From positions 4,464,001 to 4,528,000 of the forward strand of contig NC_014618.1 of assembly GCF_000164865.1 (NCBI RefSeq): a DNA stretch of 64,000 nucleotides, read 5' to 3'. The stretch comes from [Enterobacter] lignolyticus SCF1. Its GTDB lineage: Bacteria; Pseudomonadota; Gammaproteobacteria; Enterobacterales; Enterobacteriaceae. Below the pieces are notes generated by a model that was not told where the DNA came from, did not search any database, and saw only the letters and a program-made list of their open reading frames with translations. The position numbers were made by a program, and so were the translations under genes. Positions 51,787-64,000 of this stretch are shown here, piece by piece; the first letter of the stretch is position 1, and each line of letters opens with the position of its first letter.

Positions 51787-52332
51787 TTATGCTTTTTCAA
51801 CCTGGCTGAAATCCAGCTCTACCGGCGTTGCACGGCCGAAGATAGAAACGGAGACTTTCAGGCGGGACTTCTCGTAGTCCACCTCTTCCACCACGCCGTT
51901 GAAGTCAGCAAACGGACCGTCATTAACGCGAACCATTTCACCTGGCTCAAACAGCGTTTTCGGACGCGGCTTATCCCCCACCTGCTGCAGGCGGTTCATA
52001 ATCGCATCGACTTCTTTGTCGCTGATCGGCGCCGGACGATCGGAGGTACCACCGATGAAGCCCATTACGCGAGGTACGCTGCGCACCAGGTGCCAGCTGG
52101 CGTCATTCATCACCATCTGAACCAGTACGTAGCCCGGGAAGAATTTGCGCTCGCTCTTGCGGCGCTGGCCGCCACGGATTTCGACCACTTCTTCGGTCGG
52201 CACCATGACTTCACCAAACAACTCTTCCATATTGTGTAATTTGATATGCTCGCGCAGCGACGTAGCTACGCGGCCTTCAAAACCGGAAAACGCCTGAACG
52301 ACGTACCAGCGCTTTTTAGGAGCTTCAGACAT
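51787..52332 (-). CDS. nusG: Transcription elongation/termination factor NusG
   Basis: 181 residues, as in E. coli. The NGN domain binds RNA polymerase ([35 protein letters not shown]). The KOW domain ([20 protein letters not shown]) contacts Rho or ribosomal protein S10. It follows secE after 1 bp. Confidence 0.98.
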
Positions 52333-52333
52333 C

Positions 52334-52717
52334 TCAGAACCTCAGGCCAGTGATAAAGGATACCAGGCGGACCAGAATACCATCCAGCCCCCACAGGATC
52401 AGTGACATTACAGCAGTAACTGCGGCCACAATCAGCGTGGTGTGCAACGTTTCCTGGCGAGTCGGCCAAATGACCTTACGGACTTCAGTTCTCGCTTCAC
52501 GGGCAAACGCAACGGTTGCTTTGCCTTTCGTCGTCAACAGCGCGACACCACCCGCTGCAGCAATCAGAATTACAACTGCCAGCGCACGCAGCGGCAGCAT
52601 AATGTCACGATAGAGGTAGTTGCCCACAATAGCCACGATCAGCAGCACGGCAACGACTACCCACTTCATCGCTTCCAGGCCGCGCCCGCTCCCTTGAGCT
52701 TCGGTATTCGCACTCAT
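52334..52717 (-). CDS. secE: Preprotein translocase subunit SecE
   Basis: 127 residues, as in E. coli, with three membrane helices (about 17-36, 45-63 and 93-115). The conserved cytoplasmic [17 protein letters not shown] precedes the third helix. It joins SecY and SecG in the inner-membrane channel. First gene of secE-nusG. Confidence 0.98.
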
Positions 52718-52882
52718 AAACCAACCTGTCAGAAGTATTCTACAAACATTTTCACCCCGCGTACGCGAGGCGAACCAAACCGAAATAATGTTTCGGACTA
52801 AACGCCCTCTTCAGAGCCTGTCTCAGCAATGATTATGACAAAAAAAATCACTGATGAGCCAGGTTCTGGTTCGAAAGCGTGC

Positions 52883-52910
52883 AAAAAGGGCATCAAATGA
52901 TGCCCTTTTA
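52883..52910 (-). terminator. Terminator of the tRNA-tuf operon
   Basis: AAAAGGGCATC-ATTT-GATGCCCTTTT on the minus strand ends in TTTTTGC, 30 bp after the tuf stop. It isolates tuf from secE. Confidence 0.9.
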
Positions 52911-52939
52911 TTGCGCATTGCGTCAAATGTTATCAGCGA

Positions 52940-54124
52940 TTAGCCGAGAACTTTAGCAACCACGCCCGCGCCAACGGTACGGCCGCCTTCACGGATTGCG
53001 AAACGCAGACCGTCGTCCATCGCGATCGGGTGGATCAGGGTAACAACCATTTTGATGTTGTCGCCCGGCATTACCATCTCTACGCCTTCCGGCAGTTCGA
53101 TGGTGCCAGTCACGTCAGTTGTACGGAAGTAGAACTGCGGACGGTAGCCTTTGAAGAACGGAGTGTGACGGCCGCCTTCGTCTTTGGACAGGATGTACAC
53201 TTCAGATTCGAACTTGGTGTGCGGGTTGATGGTGCCCGGCTTCGCCAGTACCTGACCACGTTCGATTTCTTCACGTTTGATACCACGCAGCAGAACACCA
53301 ACGTTCTCACCCGCACGGCCTTCGTCCAGCAGTTTGCGGAACATTTCAACGCCAGTACAGGTAGACTTCGCAGTCTCTTTGATACCAACGATTTCAACTT
53401 CTTCGCCAACTTTGATGATACCGCGCTCTACACGACCGGTAACAACGGTACCACGACCGGAGATGGAGAATACGTCTTCGATCGGCAGCAGGAACGGCTT
53501 GTCAATCGCACGCTCTGGTTCCGGGATGTAAGAATCCAGGAAGCCGGCCAGTTCGATGATTTTCGCTTCCCACTCTGCGTCGCCTTCCAGCGCTTTCAGA
53601 GCAGAACCACGAATGATCGGCGTGTCGTCGCCCGGGAAATCGTACTGAGACAGCAGTTCACGCACTTCCATCTCAACCAGTTCCAGCAGCTCTTCGTCAT
53701 CAACCATGTCGCATTTGTTCAGGAACACGATGATGTACGGAACGCCTACCTGACGACCCAGCAGGATGTGCTCACGGGTCTGCGGCATCGGGCCGTCAGT
53801 CGCAGCAACAACCAGGATCGCGCCGTCCATCTGCGCAGCACCGGTGATCATGTTTTTAACATAGTCGGCGTGGCCCGGGCAGTCTACGTGCGCGTAGTGG
53901 CGAGTCGGGGTGTCATATTCAACGTGAGAGGTGTTGATGGTGATACCACGAGCTTTTTCTTCCGGCGCGTTATCGATCTGGTCGAATGCGCGAGCGGAAC
54001 CACCGTAGGTTTTAGCCAGTACGGTAGTGATGGCAGCGGTCAGCGTTGTTTTACCATGGTCAACGTGGCCGATAGTACCGACGTTAACGTGCGGTTTTGT
54101 ACGTTCAAACTTTTCTTTAGACAT
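52940..54124 (-). CDS. tufB: Elongation factor Tu
   Basis: 394 residues. It carries aminoacyl-tRNA to the ribosome A site. GTP-binding motifs GHVDHGKTT, DCPGHADYVKNM and NKCDMVDD are intact; domains 2 and 3 follow (VTGRVERGIIKVGEEVEIVG, and a C-terminal VGAGVVAKVLG). It lies downstream of four tRNA genes, as E. coli tufB does, hence the symbol. Confidence 0.98.
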   Translation of the reverse strand: MSKEKFERTKPHVNVGTIGHVDHGKTTLTAAITTVLAKTYGGSARAFDQIDNAPEEKARGITINTSHVEYDTPTRHYAHVDCPGHADYVKNMITGAAQMDGAILVVAATDGPMPQTREHILLGRQVGVPYIIVFLNKCDMVDDEELLELVEMEVRELLSQYDFPGDDTPIIRGSALKALEGDAEWEAKIIELAGFLDSYIPEPERAIDKPFLLPIEDVFSISGRGTVVTGRVERGIIKVGEEVEIVGIKETAKSTCTGVEMFRKLLDEGRAGENVGVLLRGIKREEIERGQVLAKPGTINPHTKFESEVYILSKDEGGRHTPFFKGYRPQFYFRTTDVTGTIELPEGVEMVMPGDNIKMVVTLIHPIAMDDGLRFAIREGGRTVGAGVVAKVLG

Positions 54125-54236
54125 CGATTGTCCCTCTAAGACACGGATAAATCGGTGATATCACCACATCAACCAGGCAACATGCCCGACTTGTTGAATT
54201 TAGCGTTACAGAGAGAAAAGGGAGGAGATAGTGAAG

Positions 54237-54312
54237 TGGTGCTGATACCCAGAGTCGAACTGGGGACCTCACCCTTACCAAGGGTGCGCTCTACCAACTG
54301 AGCCATATCAGC
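54237..54312 (-). tRNA. thrT: tRNA-Thr (GGU)
   Basis: 76 nt including CCA. The minus strand starts GCTGATATGGCTCAGTTGG. Anticodon GGT lies in CCTTGGTAAGG. It is the fourth tRNA of the thrU-tyrU-glyT-thrT-tufB operon. Confidence 0.96.
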
Positions 54313-54317
54313 ACGTC

Positions 54318-54392
<75 letters not shown>

Positions 54393-54507
54393 ATCCTGAA
54401 ACTCGGCTACCCAGTTCTTTCTGTAACAAAAAAGAGATTTCTCTCTTTATATGTTTGAGCTAGCTAATTTTTTAACCAACTCATGCAGCAAAAACGCTGC
54501 CAGAAAG

Positions 54508-54592
<85 letters not shown>

Positions 54593-54600
54593 GGACTTGA

Positions 54601-54676
<76 letters not shown>

Positions 54677-54690
54677 ATCAAGTAGCGCGC

Positions 54691-54719
54691 ATTCTAGGGA
54701 GAGCGGCCGATGCATGCAA
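54691..54719 (-). promoter_or_regulatory. Promoter of the thrU-tyrU-glyT-thrT-tufB operon
   Basis: On the minus strand, -35 TTGCAT (54714-54719) and -10 TAGAAT (54691-54696) are 17 bp apart. They are followed by the GC-rich discriminator GCGCGC of stringently controlled stable-RNA promoters. The rest of the 54677-55069 interval holds no gene that I recognise; a perfect 8-bp hairpin lies at 54917-54938. Confidence 0.85.
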
Positions 54720-55069
54720 CTAAAAATTTGCATAAAACGTTCTATCGCTCACATTTTATGCATTCCGGATAAAAAATGACGCTATTCCACTCCCGTGAGC
54801 ACAAAAATTCGACGAGGCAGGAGAATTTTCCCCTCCTCTGGCGTGATGGCGGCGAATCTCATCGTAGATCTACGTATGTCCGTCGGGCGCGCCGCGCCAT
54901 CCGCTGGCCGCCGATTGATGCTTTATGCTGAAAGCATCACTTAATCTGATTTTTTCTTCTTGTTCTGTTCAATCTGGTGTTAACCTCCTGCCCATTGTCC
55001 TGACTAACTAAATGTAATGCGCCATCCGCATTTCTCTGTTGAAACGCGCGTGGCAGCCAAAACATGCTT

Positions 55070-56020
55070 ATGAGTAAAAAAGAGCAAACGTTAATGACGC
55101 CCTATGTACAGTTCAACCGCAGCCAGTGGGCCGCACTTCGTGATTCCGTGCCTATGACCCTCACGGAGGGGGAAATCACGCGCTTGAAAGGTATTAACGA
55201 AGACCTGTCTCTGGAGGAAGTGGCGGAGATCTATTTGCCGCTATCCCGTTTGCTCAACTTTTACATCAGCTCGAACCTGCGCCGCCAGGCCGTGCTGGAG
55301 CAATTTCTCGGCACTAACGCCCAGCGCATCCCTTACGTTATCAGCATCGCCGGCAGCGTGGCGGTCGGCAAAAGCACGACGGCTCGCGTTCTGCAGGCGC
55401 TGCTCAGCCGCTGGCCGGAGCATCGTCGCGTTGAGCTCATCACGACGGATGGCTTCCTGCACCCCAACGAGGTGCTCAAAGAACGCGGCCTGATGAAGAA
55501 GAAAGGCTTCCCGCAGTCGTACGACATGCATCGTCTGGTAAAGTTTGTCTCTGATATCAAATCAGGCGCCCCAAACGTGACGGCGCCAGTGTATTCCCAC
55601 CTCAGTTATGATGTTATTCCTGGCGGGGATAAAACGGTCACTCATCCTGATATTTTGATTCTCGAAGGATTAAATGTCCTGCAGAGCGGTATGGATTATC
55701 CACACGATCCGCATCACGTATTTGTTTCTGATTTTGTTGATTTCTCTATTTATGTCGATGCGCCGGAAGCGCTTCTCCAGACATGGTATATCAACCGCTT
55801 CCTGAAATTCCGCGAAGGCGCATTTACCAATCCGGATTCCTATTTCCATAACTATGCGAAATTAACTAAAGATGAGGCAGTTAATATCGCCACCTCATTA
55901 TGGAACGAAATCAACCTGTTGAACCTTAAAGAAAATATTCTACCAACGCGTGAACGAGCAAGCTTAATTCTGACCAAGAGCGCGAACCACTCGGTAGAAG
56001 AAGTCCGCCTACGGAAATAA
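55070..56020 (+). CDS. coaA: Pantothenate kinase, type I
   Basis: Phosphorylates pantothenate, the first and CoA-inhibited step of coenzyme A synthesis. 316 residues from ATG 55070 (MSKKEQTLMTPYVQF), equal to E. coli; an ATG 6 bp earlier would add two residues, and neither has a strong ribosome site. The P-loop GSVAVGKSTTARVLQ (about 95-102) is intact, with ITTDGFLHPNEVLKERGLM and HDPHHVFVSDFVDFSIYVDA following. It is convergent with birA across a shared terminator. Confidence 0.97.
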   Translation: MSKKEQTLMTPYVQFNRSQWAALRDSVPMTLTEGEITRLKGINEDLSLEEVAEIYLPLSRLLNFYISSNLRRQAVLEQFLGTNAQRIPYVISIAGSVAVGKSTTARVLQALLSRWPEHRRVELITTDGFLHPNEVLKERGLMKKKGFPQSYDMHRLVKFVSDIKSGAPNVTAPVYSHLSYDVIPGGDKTVTHPDILILEGLNVLQSGMDYPHDPHHVFVSDFVDFSIYVDAPEALLQTWYINRFLKFREGAFTNPDSYFHNYAKLTKDEAVNIATSLWNEINLLNLKENILPTRERASLILTKSANHSVEEVRLRK

Positions 56021-56050
56021 AAAAAGGGAGCCCAGGCGGCTCCCTTTTAA
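56020..56050. terminator. Bidirectional terminator between coaA and birA
   Basis: AAAAGGGAGCC-CAGGC-GGCTCCCTTTT carries A's on one side and T's on the other, serving both convergent genes. Confidence 0.9.
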
Positions 56051-56057
56051 TTCTGCA

Positions 56058-57020
56058 TCACGTTGCGCTGCGTAGCGATATTTCACCGCCAACCCACGGC
56101 TTAATAACGCCATCCTGCTCCAGCAGAAGCGCCCCCTGAGTATCAATGCCACGCGAAATACCAAAGATTTCTTTCTCGCCAATAATCAGTTTTACCGGGC
56201 GATTGATAAAGTTATCCAGTTTTTCCCAACGCGAAAGATAAGGCGTCAACCCCTCCTGCTCAAACAGGTTCAGCGCCTCGCGAAGTTCTTTAATTAACTG
56301 GACTGCCAGCATATTGCGATCGATCCTGATCCCCGCTTCCTGCAGGTTAGTCCAGCCCTGATTCACCACCTCTGACTCTACCCGGCGCATCGTCAGGTTA
56401 ACGCCAGCGCCGATGACGATCTGCGCAGCATCTCCGGTTTTTCCTGTCAGTTCGACCAGGATGCCGGCAAGTTTACGATCCTGCAGGTAGAGGTCGTTTG
56501 GCCATTTTACCCGAACGCCCTCAGCGCCGAGGCGCTGCAAAACTTCGGCCATCACAATACCAATCACCAGGCTCAGGCCAATCGCGGCCGCAGGTCCCTG
56601 CTCCAGCCGCCAGTACATGGACAGATAGAGATTGGCGCCAAAAGGGGAGAACCACTTACGCCCGCGGCGCCCGCGCCCGGCCTGCTGATATTCCGCAACA
56701 CAGGTATCGCCAGAGTAAAGTTCGCTTAGCCTGTCGAGCAGATACTGGTTGGTAGAGTCGATAACAGGTAAAACGGTCACTGAGCCTGACTCGATGTGGG
56801 AACGGATAAAGGCTTCATCCAGCAGCTGAATCGGCTCAGGGAGGCTATATCCCTTGCCAGGAACAGTGAATACATCAACGCCCCAGTCTCGCAGCGTCTG
56901 AACGTGTTTATTGATAGCCGCCCGGCTCATGCCCAGCTGTTCTCCCAGCTGTTCGCCGGAATGGAAGCCACCGTCGGAAAGAATTGAAATCAGCGTTAAT
57001 GGGATCGTATTGTCCTTCAC
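56058..57020 (-). CDS. birA: Biotin-protein ligase / biotin operon repressor
   Basis: 320 residues (321 in E. coli). The N-terminal winged helix (SGEQLGEQLGMSRAAINKHV) binds the bio operator. The ligase centre has the biotinyl-AMP loop GRGRRGRKWFSPFGANLYLS and VRVKWPNDLYLQDRKLAGIL with the catalytic Lys. A C-terminal SH3-like domain (NRPVKLIIGEKEIFGISRGI) completes it. Its ATG overlaps the murB stop by 4 bp (ATGA). Confidence 0.97.
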   Translation of the reverse strand: MKDNTIPLTLISILSDGGFHSGEQLGEQLGMSRAAINKHVQTLRDWGVDVFTVPGKGYSLPEPIQLLDEAFIRSHIESGSVTVLPVIDSTNQYLLDRLSELYSGDTCVAEYQQAGRGRRGRKWFSPFGANLYLSMYWRLEQGPAAAIGLSLVIGIVMAEVLQRLGAEGVRVKWPNDLYLQDRKLAGILVELTGKTGDAAQIVIGAGVNLTMRRVESEVVNQGWTNLQEAGIRIDRNMLAVQLIKELREALNLFEQEGLTPYLSRWEKLDNFINRPVKLIIGEKEIFGISRGIDTQGALLLEQDGVIKPWVGGEISLRSAT

Positions 57021-58045
57021 GCAATGGCCTCCACCGCATTGACCTCGCCGCGGCGGCCGATAAAGCGCACCTCGGGCTCAAGCCAGACGTTAAACTTCTC
57101 GCCAACCTGCTGGCGAACATAGTGCGCCAGACCGACGACATCGTCACTGGTGGCGTTATTTTCATTGATCAGCACCAGCGCCTGCTGACGGTGTACCGCA
57201 GCGCCTCCCAGCGATTTACCTTTGAGCTGGCAGCGGTCGACAAGCCAGCCTGCGGCGAGCTTCACGCGGCCATCTGCCTGCGGGTAATGCGGGGCGTCCG
57301 GGTAACCTGCCAGCAATGCGGCGGCCTCAGCGGCCGGGACAACCGGATTTTTAAAGAAACTACCGGCGTTGCCATGAACCTTAGGATCGGGGAGCTTTGT
57401 CATACGCATGTGGCAGACGGCATCGAAAACCTGCTCCGGCGTAACGCTGTGCGGATCGAGGCGCGTCAGGTCGCCATAGCTCAGGACCGGCTGCCAGGTT
57501 TTCGCCAGGCGAAGTCCCACGGCCACAATCACGTATTTATCCTGATATTCATGCTTGAAGATGCTGTCGCGATAGCCAAAACGGCATTCTGCCGCCGTCA
57601 GGCGGGATGCTTTGCCGGTTGCCAGCTCAACGCAGTCAACGTATTCACACACGCGCTGCAGCTCCACGCCGTAGGCGCCGATATTCTGAATTGGCGATGA
57701 GCCTGCGCAGCCCGGAATGAGCGCTAAATTCTCGAGCCCTGGCATATTGTTATCCAGCGTGAACTTCACCAGATTATGCCAGTTCTCTCCGGCGCCAACG
57801 TGCAGATGCCAGGCATCAGCCTGCTCAGAAACGGCAATTCCCTTAATACGGTTAGCCAGCACCAGACCATCATAGTCTTCCAGAAACAGCACGTTGCTGC
57901 CTTCGCCGAGGATCAGCACCGGCAAATTTTCCGCAGTGGCCTGCCGCCAGGCAGCCAGCAGTTCGGAGGTGGTGTCAGCGCTGACGATACGTGCCGCATG
58001 GCGGTCAATTCCGAAGGTATTCCAGGATTTCAGGGAGTGGTTCAT
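57017..58045 (-). CDS. murB: UDP-N-acetylenolpyruvoylglucosamine reductase
   Basis: Reduces UDP-GlcNAc-enolpyruvate to UDP-MurNAc with FAD and NADPH in peptidoglycan synthesis. 342 residues from ATG 58043-58045 (MNHSLKSWNTFGID), as in E. coli. The FAD-binding LILGEGSNVLFLEDYDGLVL and GLENLALIPGCAGSSPIQNI are clear. The proton-donor Ser is in GNAGSFFKNPVV, and a C-terminal Glu lies in VWLEPEVRFIG. Type I MurB. It is followed by birA with a 4-bp overlap; the rRNA operon ends about 145 bp upstream. Confidence 0.97.
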   Translation of the reverse strand: MNHSLKSWNTFGIDRHAARIVSADTTSELLAAWRQATAENLPVLILGEGSNVLFLEDYDGLVLANRIKGIAVSEQADAWHLHVGAGENWHNLVKFTLDNNMPGLENLALIPGCAGSSPIQNIGAYGVELQRVCEYVDCVELATGKASRLTAAECRFGYRDSIFKHEYQDKYVIVAVGLRLAKTWQPVLSYGDLTRLDPHSVTPEQVFDAVCHMRMTKLPDPKVHGNAGSFFKNPVVPAAEAAALLAGYPDAPHYPQADGRVKLAAGWLVDRCQLKGKSLGGAAVHRQQALVLINENNATSDDVVGLAHYVRQQVGEKFNVWLEPEVRFIGRRGEVNAVEAIA

Positions 58046-58146
58046 AGCAGGTTCCAGATGCAAAAACCCGGCTAGTTTACCGTATATGCGCGGAGATGGG
58101 TGATTAGTTTGTCTGCAGGTCTTCTCAACTGAGAAAAGGACAAAAA

Positions 58147-58176
58147 CGCAAAAAGCCCATCCGTCAGGATGGGCTC
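58147..58176 (-). terminator. Terminator of the second rRNA operon
   Basis: AGCCCATCC-TGAC-GGATGGGCT (perfect 9 bp) on the minus strand is followed by TTTTTGCGTTTTTG, 13 bp after the 5S end. It differs in sequence from the terminator of the first operon. Confidence 0.88.
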
Positions 58177-58188
58177 TTCACTTGATTG

Positions 58189-58308
58189 ATGCCTGGCAGT
58201 TCCCTACTCTCACATGGGGAGACCCCACACTACCATCGGCGCTACGGCGTTTCACTTCTGAGTTCGGCATGGGGTCAGGTGGGACCACCGCGCTAGTGCC
58301 GCCAGGCA
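58189..58308 (-). rRNA. rrf: 5S ribosomal RNA, second operon
   Basis: 120 nt, apparently identical to 13015-13134. Confidence 0.97.
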
Positions 58309-58371
58309 AATTCTGTTATCTGTATCAGGCTGAAAATCGTCTCAAATCCGCCAAAACATCTTCGGCGTTGT

Positions 58372-61277
<2,906 letters not shown>

Positions 61278-61455
61278 TCACAACCCGAAGATGTTTCTTT
61301 CGATTCATCACCGGTTTGCGATAATTTGAGAGACTCGAACACACCATTAAGGTGTGTCGTTTCAATTTTCAGCTTGATCCAGATTTTTAAAGAGCAAAAC
61401 TTCGCAGTGCACCTTTTCAGGTTCACTCTGAAGTTTTCTTGTGTCGCAGTAAAGA

Positions 61456-61531
61456 TGGTGGAGCTATGCGGGATCGAACCGCAGACCTCCTGCGTGCAAA
61501 GCAGGCGCTCTCCCAGCTGAGCTATAGCCCC
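61456..61531 (-). tRNA. alaT: tRNA-Ala (UGC) in the 16S-23S spacer
   Basis: 76 nt including CCA; the minus strand starts GGGGCTATAGCTCAGCTGG; anticodon TGC (plus-strand GCA at 61496-61498). The symbol follows the rrnA type of E. coli, which also has Ile and Ala spacers. Confidence 0.96.
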
Positions 61532-61569
61532 ATCGTAGTTAAAACCTCATCAAATTTGCATCGCAAATT

Positions 61570-61646
<77 letters not shown>

Positions 61647-61717
61647 GCAGAGATTTTTTACTGCTCATTTTTCATCAGACAATCTGTGTGGACACTACAA
61701 AGGCAGGTTCTTTAAGG

Positions 61718-63256
<1,539 letters not shown>

Positions 63257-63390
63257 AAAAGTTTGATGCTCTTAGAATTAAACTTCGTAATGAATTACGT
63301 GTTCACTCCAGAGACTTGGTATTCATTTAGTGTCCGAGGACATTAAGAATCCATGTCACTTTGAGTGCCCACACAGATTGTCTGATAAAT

Positions 63391-63402
63391 TGTTAAAGAG
63401 CA
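63391..63402 (-). promoter_or_regulatory. boxA antitermination site, second rRNA operon leader
   Basis: TGCTCTTTAACA on the minus strand, identical to the first operon's boxA and at the same distance from 16S. Confidence 0.8.
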
Positions 63403-63438
63403 GTGCCGCGTTGTTTTTCGCTGCGGCGCGGGGTGTGC

Positions 63439-63466
63439 ATATTACGCTTTCCCGCTTCAGAGTCAA
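63439..63466 (-). promoter_or_regulatory. rRNA promoter P2, second operon
   Basis: -35 TTGACT (63461-63466) and -10 TAATAT (63439-63444), with 16 bp between. Identical hexamers to P2 of the first operon. Confidence 0.75.
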
Positions 63467-63569
63467 GCATTTATTTTTGCTTTTCTCTGTGATGTTCCCG
63501 CTGGCTTTCGCCGGAGAACCCCGCTGACCCGGCGGCCTGTATGCCGTTGTTCCGTGTCAGTGGAGGCGC

Positions 63570-63597
63570 ATTATAGGGAGTAATTCTGAAGTGACAA
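63570..63597 (-). promoter_or_regulatory. rRNA promoter P1, second operon
   Basis: -35 TTGTCA (63592-63597) and -10 TATAAT (63570-63575), with 16 bp between, followed by the GCGCCTCC discriminator. The -35 is closer to consensus than that of the first operon. An A/T-rich upstream tract (63600-63630) fits an UP element. Confidence 0.85.
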
Positions 63598-63658
63598 GAG
63601 GAAATTTCAAAAAACTTTTCGTTCGGCTATTTTCCAGGCGATGAGCCGGTTTTACAGG

Positions 63659-64000
63659 CTATTTGCGCACGAACTGAGCGATTTCCTGGGCAAAAACCGC
63701 AACCTGACGCCAGTCGGTATACACCACCTCTTTATGCGTATCGGTTTCTCCGCCGGTCATCTTCATAATCAGCCGAATCATAAAGCGATCGAACCAGCGA
63801 TAGCGCGGGTAGCGCAGCGCCCCGGCGAAAACGGCGCAAAGGTCCGGACGCCACGGCGAGCTCAGCAAAAACTTGCGCGTATAGCTATTGGTCTGCGGCG
63901 TGCTCTTCTCCGGCTTGCGCGCCACCAGGTTCACCGAGTAGAACGCGGAAGGCAGCTGCGCCAGCGACTGCTGATGCTTCTTCACAAAGCTGTCGAGCAG
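63659..64000 (-). CDS. hemG: Menaquinone-dependent protoporphyrinogen oxidase, C-terminal part
   Basis: 114 residues are visible; the N-terminus lies beyond the window edge. The flavodoxin-like C-terminal part matches E. coli HemG: SAFYSVNLVARKPEK, GALRYPRYRWFDRFMIRLIM and MTGGETDTHKEVVYTDW are conserved. It oxidises protoporphyrinogen IX at the membrane, passing electrons to menaquinone. In E. coli K-12 hemG lies directly upstream of rrnA, as it does of the rRNA operon here. The Met inside this fragment is not a start. Confidence 0.93.
   Translation of the reverse strand: MLDSFVKKHQQSLAQLPSAFYSVNLVARKPEKSTPQTNSYTRKFLLSSPWRPDLCAVFAGALRYPRYRWFDRFMIRLIMKMTGGETDTHKEVVYTDWRQVAVFAQEIAQFVRK

Noticed and set aside
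54780..54960. Possible small RNA or gene upstream of coaA
   Set aside because: There are local inverted repeats (for example 54917-54938), but no open frame with a start and no promoter-terminator pair convincing enough to call.

Overview
This window is a stretch of enterobacterial chromosome. Gene content, protein lengths and order match the metH-rpoBC-murB region of Escherichia coli K-12, read in the opposite direction. The proteins are close to, but not identical with, their E. coli counterparts, the genes look GC-rich, and an accessory sugar-uptake cluster is present. This points to a member of the Enterobacteriaceae outside Escherichia (Klebsiella/Enterobacter-like). I cannot fix the genus from sequence alone.

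Layout. 1-12.8 kb: the end of pepE, yjbB, metH, iclR, the glyoxylate-shunt operon aceBAK and metA. IclR operators lie before both iclR and aceB, and met boxes before metA. arpA, yjaA and yjaB of E. coli are absent. 12.9-18.4 kb: a complete rRNA operon on the minus strand (16S, tRNA-Glu, 23S, 5S) with twin promoters, boxA and terminator; it corresponds to rrnE. 18.4-24.9 kb: purHD behind a PurR box, then the zinc-responsive zraSR/zraP pair with two divergent sigma-54 promoters. 24.9-29.8 kb: yjaH, hupA, yjaG, nfi, hemE, nudC and rsd. 29.9-35.4 kb: thiCEFSGH behind a TPP riboswitch. 35.4-40.5 kb: an accessory segment between thiH and rpoC. It holds PTS IIB and IIA genes without a IIC, about 560 bp of hairpin-rich DNA without a recognised gene, and a complete RbsBAC-type ABC sugar importer.

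40.6-54.7 kb: rpoC, rpoB, rplL, rplJ, rplA, rplK, nusG, secE, tuf and four tRNAs (Thr, Gly, Tyr, Thr), all on the minus strand and transcribed toward lower coordinates. The attenuator, L10 leader and promoters are recognisable. 54.7-58.1 kb: coaA, birA and murB. 58.2-63.6 kb: a second rRNA operon (16S, tRNA-Ile, tRNA-Ala, 23S, 5S), preceded by the 3' end of hemG at the window edge.

The main departures from the E. coli plan are four. The second rRNA operon joins hemG (rrnA flank in K-12) to murB (rrnB flank). Single-base indels separate the two 23S copies at conserved positions, one of them in the peptidyl-transferase region. AceK has a tail encoded by a dispersed hairpin repeat that flanks the gene on both sides. 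The thiH-rpoC interval carries the accessory sugar-uptake island with a structured unexplained segment. I did not find a clearly new multi-gene system; the 36.4-36.9 kb segment is the least explained DNA here.
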